Shown one piece after another: positions 5,242-10,515 of a DNA stretch of 10,515 bases. Source of the stretch: Actinomycetales bacterium (GTDB lineage Bacteria; Actinomycetota; Actinomycetes; Actinomycetales; JAHECE01); contig JAHECE010000087.1 in assembly GCA_024641895.1 (NCBI GenBank), positions 1-10,515 on the forward strand, given 5' to 3'. The translations under genes and the position numbers were made by a program. The notes below the pieces were generated by a model that did not search any database, was not told where the DNA came from, and saw only the letters and a program-made list of their open reading frames with translations. Every line of letters starts with the position of its first letter. Position 1 is the stretch's first letter.

Positions 5242-6270
5242 TCACCGCACTCCCGCGCGCTGGAGCACGTCCGTTTCCTGCTCGTCGACCTCCGGCCGCG
5301 GCCTCGGGTGCCAGCGTTCGATGGACACGGCTCGGGGCGCGTGCGCGGGCTGCTTCGCCATGTGGACCACCAGGGCCTCGCTGGGCCGCAGGTACGGGTT
5401 GGCCTGCGGCAGCGAGCTCCCGAGCCGGATCGGGGTGACCTCGGAGATCGCGCGGGTCACGGTGGGCAGGACGGGCCGGTGGGTGCAGACGACCACGTTG
5501 CGGCCCCCGTCGAGCGCCTCGGCGACGAGCTCGAACACCGCCTGCGGCCGCTTCTTGTGCGAGCTCTCCGTGAGAACCGGTTCGAGGGCGACGGCGATGC
5601 CCGTGCTCTTGGCATAGGGCCGGATCGTCTTCTCGCACCGCGCCCAGGGGCTGGAGATGATCGAGTTGACCCCGAAGGCGGCCAGCACCGGCACCAGCTC
5701 GGCCGCCTGCTCGGCGCCCTCCTTCGTGAGGGGACGGGACGCCTCGGACCCCTTCCAGCCGGCCCGCTTGGTCGCCCGGCCGTGCCGGGCGATGACCACG
5801 GCCCAGGTCCGCAGCCTGTCCGTCTCGTAGAGGTCGGCGAGGTGGTGCAGAGGCACGCGGTCCTGGACCCGCGTCAGCTGCGCGTCCGCCTCCTCGAGGT
5901 CGAGCCAGCGCGTCTCGTCGACCTCGCTCCTCGACGCCCGCGGGTAGGTCGGGCGCGCCGTCACGGCGACCGCGCGCTTCGTCGCCACCTGCGCGGCCCA
6001 GTAGTCGACGACCTTCTCGATGCCGTTCGACATCCGGTAGGACAGTCCCGGCAGCCGGGCGCCGAGGACGACGTTGTAGCCCGTCTCCTCCGCGACCTCG
6101 CGCACCGCGCAGTCGGGAGCCGTCTCCCCTTCTTCCAGCTTTCCCTTGGGCCACGACCAGTCGTCGTAGCGCGGTCGATGGATCAGCAGCACCTGAAGCC
6201 GGCCCCGCTCGACACGCCAGACGACCGCGCCGGCGGCATCGATGGCCGGGCGCAGGGCGAACGGGCTCAC
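5242..6270 (-). CDS. mutT1: MutT1-like Nudix hydrolase with C-terminal histidine phosphatase domain
   Basis: This is a two-domain nucleotide hydrolase of 342 residues. Residues 9-130 are a Nudix domain with a perfect Nudix box at 43-65: G43, E49, R57-E58, E61-E62 and G64, in GKLEEGET and REVAEETGY. Residues 155 to the end are a histidine phosphatase domain, with RHG at 162-164 and a second catalytic His in VVVCTHRPVLP. This is the architecture of mycobacterial MutT1, which is also encoded beside ppk1 and hydrolyses 8-oxo-GTP, 8-oxo-dGTP and diadenosine polyphosphates. The start is the GTG at 6268-6270, which overlaps the ppk stop as GTGA. The frame is open further upstream, but that stretch is inside ppk and reads low-complexity Pro/Arg. 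It is probably translated by coupling to ppk. Substrate assignment is by homology only. Confidence 0.92.
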   Translation of the reverse strand: MSPFALRPAIDAAGAVVWRVERGRLQVLLIHRPRYDDWSWPKGKLEEGETAPDCAVREVAEETGYNVVLGARLPGLSYRMSNGIEKVVDYWAAQVATKRAVAVTARPTYPRASRSEVDETRWLDLEEADAQLTRVQDRVPLHHLADLYETDRLRTWAVVIARHGRATKRAGWKGSEASRPLTKEGAEQAAELVPVLAAFGVNSIISSPWARCEKTIRPYAKSTGIAVALEPVLTESSHKKRPQAVFELVAEALDGGRNVVVCTHRPVLPTVTRAISEVTPIRLGSSLPQANPYLRPSEALVVHMAKQPAHAPRAVSIERWHPRPRPEVDEQETDVLQRAGVR

Positions 6271-8576
6271 CGCGCTCCCGCGACCCGCCGGCGCACCCGC
6301 GCCATGAGGGTCTCCTGGAGGTCGGCGAGGGGCTGGCCGTCGGCGTCGCGGTGGTGCCGGGTCCACCTGTCGTCCGGGCCGAGGTGCCAGCTCGCCGTCC
6401 GGTCGTCGGCGGAGAACTCGATCAGCTCGACCAGCTCGGCGATGTGCTCGGGATCGGTGATCCGCACGAGGACCTCGACGCGCCGGTCGAGGTTGCGGTG
6501 CATGAGATCCGCGCTCCCGATGAAGACTTCCGGGTCCTCGCCGGTCGCGTTGGCGAAGGCGAAGATCCGCGCGTGCTCCAGGAACCGCCCCAGGACCGAG
6601 CGGACCCGGATGTTCTCGCTCAGGCCCGGCACACCGGCCCGCACGGCGCAGATCCCGCGGACCACCAGGTCCACCCGCACCCCGGCTTGCGAGGCCCGGT
6701 ACAAGGCGTCGATGGTGGCCTCGTCGACGATCGAGTTGACCTTGATCCTGACCCAGGCCGGCAGGCCGGCCCGGTGGTTCTCGATCTCCCGATCGATCCG
6801 CGCGATCAGGCCGGGACGGATGGCCTGGGGTGCCACGAGAAGCCGGCGGTAGCGGCTCTTCGGCGCGTACCCGGAGAGTTGGTTGAACAGCCGCGTCATG
6901 TCCTGGGCGACCTCAGGGTCGCAGGTCAGCACGCCGATGTCCTCGTACAGCCGCGCCGTCTTCGGGTTGTAGTTGCCCGTGCCGATATGGCAGTAGCGGC
7001 GCAGCCCGTCGGGGTCGGAGCGGACCACCAACGAGAGCTTGCAGTGCGTCTTGAGGCCGACGACGCCGTACACGACGTGCACGCCGGCCTCCTCGAGCTT
7101 CCTCGCCCAGGAGATGTTGTTCTGCTCGTCGAAGCGCGCCTTGAGCTCGACGATGGTCAGGACCTGCTTGCCCGCCTCGGCCGCGTCGATCAGGGCGTCG
7201 ACGATCGGCGAGTCGCCGGAGGTCCGGTACAGCGTCTGCTTGATCGCGAGCACCTGCGGGTCCGCCGCCGCCTGGGCGATGAACTGCTGGACGCTCGTGG
7301 AGAACGACTCGTAGGGGTGGTGAAGCAGCACGTCGCTTGCGCGGATGGCGGAGAAGAAGTCGGTCGGCGTCGCGCTCTCCACCTCGGAGAGCTGACGCGC
7401 CGTGACCGGGACGAACTTCGGGTAGCTCAGCCCCTGCCGGTCGAGGTCGGCGATCACGTTCAGGCCGCGGAGGTCGAGCGGAGCCGGGAGCGCGTAGACC
7501 TCGTGCTCGGCGATTCCCAGCTCGCGCACGAGCAGCCTGCGCACGCCGGGGGTGATGTCCTCCGCGACCTCGAGCCGCACGGCGGGCCCGAACCGCCGCC
7601 GCAGGAGCTCCTTCTCGAGCGCCTTGAGCAGGTTCTCGGCGTCGTCCTCCTCCACCTCCACGTCCTCGTTGCGCGTGACCCGGAACGTGTGGTGCTCGAC
7701 GACCTCCATCCCGGGGAAGAGGTAGTCGAGATGGCGAGCGATGACGTCCTCGAGCGGCACGAACGACGTCGGACCGTCGTGGTCGTCCGGGACGTCCTCG
7801 GGACGCCGTGGTTTGCCCGAGGCGTCGACGGCGATGTACCGGGGCAGCAGGCCGGGCACCTTGACCCGGGCGAAGTGCTCCTTGCCCGTGCTCGGGTTGC
7901 GCACGACGACAGCGAGGTTGAGCGAGAGCCCCGAGATGTACGGGAACGGGTGCGCCGGGTCCACCGCCAGGGGCGTCAGCACGGGGAAGATCTGCTTGCG
8001 GAAGAACTTGTGCAGGCGGTCCTGCTCGCCTTCCGCCAGCTGGTCGATGTGCACCAGCGTGATCCCGCTTGCCGCGAGCGCAGGCTGCACCTGGTCGGCG
8101 AACACCGCGGCGTGGCGAGCGGTGAGATCGTGCGCCCGGGAGCCGATGGCCTCGAGCACCTGGCGCGGCGAGAGCCCGGACGCCGCGGTCACCGCGAGAC
8201 CTGTGGCGATGCGCCTCTTGAGGCCGGCCACGCGCACCATGAAGAACTCGTCGAGGTTGCTCGCGAAGATCGCGAGGAAGCGGACGCGCTCGAGAAGCGG
8301 CAGGTCCGCGTCCTCGGCAAGCTCGAGCACGCGCTGGTTGAAGGCGAGCCAGCTGAGCTCTCGGTCCCCGAAGCGGTCGTCGGGCAGCTCGAGAACCTCG
8401 GGCGCGACGGCCTCGGCGCCGCTCGCCTCCTTCGCACCGCCCTGGTCCCCGGTTCGCGCCGGCTCCCGAGGGATCCGGATCGGGGACATCTGGCCCGTCT
8501 GGAGCATGCTCTCGGTCCGGTCGGCGGACAGGCCCGCCGGCAGCTCGCTCGTCACCTCGGCATCAGACATGCGCAC
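6267..8576 (-). CDS. ppk: polyphosphate kinase 1
   Basis: This enzyme reversibly makes inorganic polyphosphate from ATP. It has 769 residues from GTG 8574-8576, full length for actinobacterial PPK1, with a variable hydrophilic N-terminus of about 65 residues. The conserved protein then begins: RELSWLAFNQRVLELAED (72-89) and ASNLDEFFMVRVAGLK (105-120) in the N domain, VLTPLAVDPAHPFPYISGLS (199-218), and IKQTLYRTSGDSPIV (445-459). The autophosphorylated His is 511 in GLKTHCKLSLVV (equivalent to E. coli His435). The second active-site His is 668 in RFLEHARIF (His592). IGSADLMHRNLDRRVEVL (686-703) is typical of the family. GTG 8576 lies 9 bases after GAGGTG; ATG 8570, two codons later, is the alternative. 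The gene is followed by mutT1 with a 4-base overlap, and pst lies downstream. Confidence 0.97.
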   Translation of the reverse strand: MRMSDAEVTSELPAGLSADRTESMLQTGQMSPIRIPREPARTGDQGGAKEASGAEAVAPEVLELPDDRFGDRELSWLAFNQRVLELAEDADLPLLERVRFLAIFASNLDEFFMVRVAGLKRRIATGLAVTAASGLSPRQVLEAIGSRAHDLTARHAAVFADQVQPALAASGITLVHIDQLAEGEQDRLHKFFRKQIFPVLTPLAVDPAHPFPYISGLSLNLAVVVRNPSTGKEHFARVKVPGLLPRYIAVDASGKPRRPEDVPDDHDGPTSFVPLEDVIARHLDYLFPGMEVVEHHTFRVTRNEDVEVEEDDAENLLKALEKELLRRRFGPAVRLEVAEDITPGVRRLLVRELGIAEHEVYALPAPLDLRGLNVIADLDRQGLSYPKFVPVTARQLSEVESATPTDFFSAIRASDVLLHHPYESFSTSVQQFIAQAAADPQVLAIKQTLYRTSGDSPIVDALIDAAEAGKQVLTIVELKARFDEQNNISWARKLEEAGVHVVYGVVGLKTHCKLSLVVRSDPDGLRRYCHIGTGNYNPKTARLYEDIGVLTCDPEVAQDMTRLFNQLSGYAPKSRYRRLLVAPQAIRPGLIARIDREIENHRAGLPAWVRIKVNSIVDEATIDALYRASQAGVRVDLVVRGICAVRAGVPGLSENIRVRSVLGRFLEHARIFAFANATGEDPEVFIGSADLMHRNLDRRVEVLVRITDPEHIAELVELIEFSADDRTASWHLGPDDRWTRHHRDADGQPLADLQETLMARVRRRVAGAR

Positions 8577-8593
8577 ATCGTGGCACCTCGCCC

Positions 8594-8608
8594 CTTGCTG
8601 CGGGCAAG
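8594..8608 (-). other. small hairpin in the ppk leader
   Basis: CTTGC, TGCGG, GCAAG form a 5-bp stem ending about 18 bases before the ppk start. It could affect translation initiation, but the stem is short. Confidence 0.25.
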
Positions 8609-8624
8609 CCGTTGGGCCGGGCAG

Positions 8625-8631
8625 TGTGAAC
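8625..8631 (-). promoter_or_regulatory. possible single PHO half-site upstream of ppk
   Basis: The minus strand reads GTTCACA, one mismatch from the GTTCACC core of the PHO box, 48 bases before the ppk start. Neighbouring 11-base positions match poorly (2 of 7 each way), so this is a weak candidate. ppk is under PhoP control in Streptomyces, which makes it worth recording. Confidence 0.25.
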
Positions 8632-8641
8632 AGGTCGGGCG

Positions 8642-8652
8642 AGGCGACGCCT
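8642..8652 (-). terminator. weak hairpin after the 212-residue protein gene
   Basis: AGGCG-A-CGCCT is a short inverted repeat about 10 bases beyond the stop of the gene at 8662-9300. In RNA it would be a 4-bp stem with a 3-base loop. With no T-run it is at most a poor terminator, so read-through into ppk is possible. Confidence 0.2.
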
Positions 8653-8661
8653 GGGCGGGCG

Positions 8662-9300
8662 CTACTCGAGCCGGTCGTGCCGCCACAGCTCTGCCGCGGC
8701 CTCGAGCTCCTCGGCGGTCGTGAGCAGGGCGGACGCGCGGCGTGTCACGGAGGCGGCACTCGTCTCGTCGGTGTCTGCGATCCAGTCGGCGTCAATCGCC
8801 GAGCCGGTGGCGAGGACCCGCATGAACGAGCCGGCCCGCTCGAGGGCGACGGCGACGTCGGCGCTGTAGACGCCGTGGAGCACGGCGTCGGCCAGGGCGA
8901 CCACCTCATCCGGGCCCGGCGGCCCGGCGACCCCGGCGACGACGCCCGCGACCTCCGCGCGCTGAAGCCCGAGGCGGTAGCGCTCGGCGATGGTGCGCGG
9001 GTCCCGCCGCACCCACTCCCGAAGCAGGTAGAGGCGCCAGAGCGCCCCCGGCAGGGTCTGCGGCGGGCTCTGGGACCAGAGCGAGGCGATGGTGTCGAGG
9101 CCCTCGGCGTCGACCAGCGCGATGAGGCGGGCGACCAGCTCCGGCTCCTCGCTGCGCAGGCGGCCTCCGTGGACCACGGCACTCGCGGTGGTGTGCGCGG
9201 CCTCCGAGAGCAAGGCGGGGTCGACGTCGCCGAGCAGCTCGTCCGCCGCCTTGGGGTCGAGCATCGCCGGCCGCCGCGGATGCGCTCGTCGGTCCGACAT
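8662..9300 (-). CDS. conserved hypothetical protein, helical, 212 residues
   Basis: I cannot assign a function. The start is ATG 9298-9300, with GGGAG 6 bases upstream; an ATG nine codons earlier lacks a comparable site. After a basic N-terminus (MSDRRAHPRRP) the protein is Ala/Leu/Glu-rich and probably all-helical, without signal peptide, membrane helix or Cys. Segments that look constrained are DPALLSEAAHTTASAVVHGGR (27-47, in part), LPGALWRLYLLREWVRRDP (83-101), PDEVVALADAVLHGVY (130-145) and VALERAGSFMRVLATG (151-166). I recall proteins of this shape in other Micrococcales under unreliable names, but cannot verify this. It reads in the same direction as ppk, 85 bases upstream, so co-transcription is possible. 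Coding status is supported by the strong ribosome-binding site, clean GC-third-position use and a gene-sized frame between two clear genes. Confidence 0.8.
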   Translation of the reverse strand: MSDRRAHPRRPAMLDPKAADELLGDVDPALLSEAAHTTASAVVHGGRLRSEEPELVARLIALVDAEGLDTIASLWSQSPPQTLPGALWRLYLLREWVRRDPRTIAERYRLGLQRAEVAGVVAGVAGPPGPDEVVALADAVLHGVYSADVAVALERAGSFMRVLATGSAIDADWIADTDETSAASVTRRASALLTTAEELEAAAELWRHDRLE

Positions 9301-9306
9301 CCCCGT

Positions 9307-9311
9307 CTCCC
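9307..9311 (-). promoter_or_regulatory. ribosome-binding site deciding the start at 9300
   Basis: On the minus strand GGGAG is followed by six bases (ACGGGG) and then ATG at 9300. This favours the 212-residue product over the longer frame from 9327. Confidence 0.6.
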
Positions 9312-9341
9312 GTCCTCGCCGCCACATCGTCGTGGGCCGCC

Positions 9342-9370
9342 CGGTACCGCCGTCCGGTGCGGCAGCTGCC
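9342..9370. other. palindromes in the divergent intergenic region
   Basis: Between the two divergent genes (9301-9425) lie CGGTACCG (9342-9349) and GGCAGCTGCC (9361-9370), both exact palindromes. A longer inverted pair CGTGGG (9331-9336) and CCCACG (9370-9375) encloses most of them. Either palindrome could be an operator shared by the divergent genes, but short palindromes are expected in such GC-rich DNA. Confidence 0.25.
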
Positions 9371-9390
9371 CCACGGGGCGGTCGCGTCGA

Positions 9391-9418
9391 TTGTGCACCC
9401 TCGTCAGTGATCTAGCGT
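9391..9418 (+). promoter_or_regulatory. promoter of the transglutaminase-like gene
   Basis: TTGTGC (9391-9396), a 16-base spacer and TAGCGT (9413-9418) fit an actinobacterial housekeeping promoter (TTGnnn and TAnnnT). The -10 ends 7 bases before the GTG start at 9426, so transcription would begin at or next to the start codon, giving a leaderless mRNA. No ribosome-binding sequence precedes the GTG, which agrees with this. Confidence 0.6.
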
Positions 9419-9425
9419 TCATCCC

Positions 9426-10262
9426 GTGCGCCGATCCATCACCTCGACCATGACACTGACGACCTCGGAGGGCGCCGCCCAGCTGGCCTTCATGGTCGCC
9501 GCCGCCCGCGTGCCGGGTCTGCAGGTCGACGACACGTTCGAGGTGCGCCTGGACGGGAAACCGATCGAGGCGGTGCTGCTGGAGGACCCCAACAACGCCG
9601 TCACCCACCTGGTCAGCCTGCCGGCCTCGACCGCCCCGGACTCGCGCCTGACCGTCGCCTACCGCGCCACTGTCGACGGCGACATCGACGAGGCGGCGGC
9701 GAGGTCGGCGCAGAGCGTGACGGCGACGGAGCTGCTGACGTACCTGCGCCCCAGCCGCTACGCGGAGTCCGACCACCTGAGCGCGACGGCGCACAGCGAG
9801 TTCGGCGAGCTGACCGGCATGGACCTGCTCCACGCCGCCACCGGCTGGGTGCACGCGCGCCTCGCCTACGTGCCGGGCTGGTCGCGCCCGACCGACGGCG
9901 CCGTGGAGACCCTGCTGGCCCGGGCGGGCGTGTGCCGGGACTTCGCGCACCTCGTGGTGGCCCTCCTGCGCGCCGTCGACGTCCCCGCGCGGCTGGTGTC
10001 CGTCTACGCCCCCGGCCTGAGCCCGATGGACTTCCACGCCGTCGCCGAGGCGTGGGTCGAGGGCGAGTGGCACGTGGTGGACGCGACGCGCCTGGCGCCG
10101 CGACAGTCGCTCGTCCGCATCGCCACCGGCCGCGACGCCGCGGACACGGCGTTCCTCAGCGGTTACGGCGCCCCGATCCGGCTCGACAACCTCAACGTCA
10201 TCGCCGTCGTCGACGGCCCGCTGCCCGTCGACGACGGTCTGCAGCTCGTGCGGATCCCCTAG
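9426..10262 (+). CDS. transglutaminase-like superfamily protein
   Basis: This protein of 278 residues has a transglutaminase-like (papain-fold) catalytic domain. The N-terminal 110 residues look like the beta-rich domain often found ahead of it. The triad is complete: Cys170 in RAGVCRDFAHLVVALLRA, His204 in PMDFHAVAEAWV and Asp219 in WHVVDATRLAP. Bacterial members of this kind are cytoplasmic and presumed to be peptidases or amidases; the substrate is unknown. No signal peptide or membrane segment is visible. GTG 9426 is chosen because the resulting start (RRSITSTMTLTT) resembles the usual beginning of the family and the promoter spacing implies a leaderless transcript. ATG 9450 is the alternative. 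The stop overlaps the stop of the convergent gene that follows. I see no functional tie to the phosphate genes. Confidence 0.88.
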   Translation: MRRSITSTMTLTTSEGAAQLAFMVAAARVPGLQVDDTFEVRLDGKPIEAVLLEDPNNAVTHLVSLPASTAPDSRLTVAYRATVDGDIDEAAARSAQSVTATELLTYLRPSRYAESDHLSATAHSEFGELTGMDLLHAATGWVHARLAYVPGWSRPTDGAVETLLARAGVCRDFAHLVVALLRAVDVPARLVSVYAPGLSPMDFHAVAEAWVEGEWHVVDATRLAPRQSLVRIATGRDAADTAFLSGYGAPIRLDNLNVIAVVDGPLPVDDGLQLVRIP

Positions 10263-10515
10263 TCGCTCGTGACCTCCTCGAGCAGCGCCTCGATCGCAGC
10301 GCAGCCACCCTCGCAGTAGGCGATCCACGGTCCGGCGTCGCGTTCCTGCCAACGGCGCAGGTCGGCTCGCCAGCGCCCCAGCACCGGCCCGGCGACACCT
10401 GCGAGGCTGAGCTCAGCGCCACGTCGGCGCTCCCGCCGCACGTCCACGAGCGCGGCGCGGGCACCCTCGGCACGCTTGACGAAGAACGGCGTCGGACCGC
10501 CGGAGCCGTCGATGC
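10259..10515 (-). CDS. C-terminal part of an unrecognised protein
   Basis: The frame is open from the window edge to a TAG at 10259-10261, giving the last 85 or so residues. The translated end runs from GGPTPFFVKRAEGARA through VLGRWRADLRRWQERD and PWIAYCEGGCAAIEALLEEV to TSD. It is Arg- and Ala-rich and predicted helical, with two Cys residues four apart (CEGGC). I do not recognise the family. GC-rich third positions without stops, Trp spacing typical of a folded helical domain, and tight packing against the convergent neighbour suggest that it is real. A GTG at 10445-10447 could start a 62-residue protein, but the open frame upstream makes a longer gene more likely. Confidence 0.6.
   Translation of the reverse strand, partial: IDGSGGPTPFFVKRAEGARAALVDVRRERRRGAELSLAGVAGPVLGRWRADLRRWQERDAGPWIAYCEGGCAAIEALLEEVTSD

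Noticed and set aside
6351..8723. A 790-codon plus-strand open frame opposite ppk.
   Set aside because: It is the antisense shadow of ppk; the composition is unnatural (Val/Arg/Asp/Gly-rich) and no domain is visible.
7741..9453. A 570-codon plus-strand open frame across the ppk N-terminus and the 212-residue gene.
   Set aside because: It is a Ser/Arg-rich antisense shadow with no recognisable motif; the minus strand carries the real genes.
8745..10352. A 535-codon minus-strand open frame opposite the transglutaminase gene.
   Set aside because: It lies against a plus-strand gene with a complete Cys-His-Asp triad and promoter. Its own product is Arg-rich low complexity.
1..10515. tRNA or rRNA genes, CRISPR repeats, transposases, integrases, toxin-antitoxin pairs, riboswitches.
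   Set aside because: I looked on both strands for cloverleaf ends, repeated spacers, DDE or integrase motifs and small coupled gene pairs, and saw none.

Overview
This window comes from a high-GC Gram-positive bacterium, an actinomycete. Codons nearly always end in G or C, four of the six pst/ppk-locus genes use GTG starts, and the layout ppk-mutT1-pstS-pstC-pstA-pstB matches the phosphate locus I know from Streptomyces and relatives. The protein style suggests Micrococcales, perhaps Cellulomonadaceae, but I cannot fix a genus by eye.

Layout, left to right. (1) Positions 2-820, plus strand: the 3' part of an aquaporin that begins before the window and resembles the arsenic-associated (AqpS-like) type. 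(2) 821-1024, plus strand: a short relic of the C-terminal rhodanese domain of an FAD-dependent CoA-disulfide-reductase-type protein, running convergently into pstB. (3) 1000-5039, minus strand: the complete high-affinity phosphate ABC transporter, transcribed pstS-pstC-pstA-pstB, with small hairpins in two gene junctions. (4) 5040-5241: the pstS control region, with a clear actinobacterial PHO box (two 11-bp direct repeats around GTTCACC), palindromes and a leader hairpin. (5) 5242-8576, minus strand: ppk (polyphosphate kinase) and mutT1 (Nudix plus histidine phosphatase), overlapping by GTGA. (6) 8662-9300, minus strand: an unrecognised 212-residue protein. (7) 9426-10262, plus strand: a transglutaminase-like cysteine-protease-fold protein, probably made from a leaderless mRNA. 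(8) 10259-10515, minus strand: the C-terminal end of an unrecognised protein whose stop codon overlaps the transglutaminase stop in one CTAG.

Functionally the centre is a phosphate supply and storage locus. PstSCAB imports phosphate under PhoP control, Ppk stores it as polyphosphate, and MutT1 hydrolyses oxidised or dinucleotide-type nucleotides. No phoU, phoR or phoP lies in the window. I found no RNA genes, CRISPR array, insertion sequence or attachment site. The region is mostly conserved chromosome. Its least ordinary part is the left edge, where an arsenic-type aquaporin and a broken rhodanese gene abut the phosphate operon. I see no convincing new multi-gene system.
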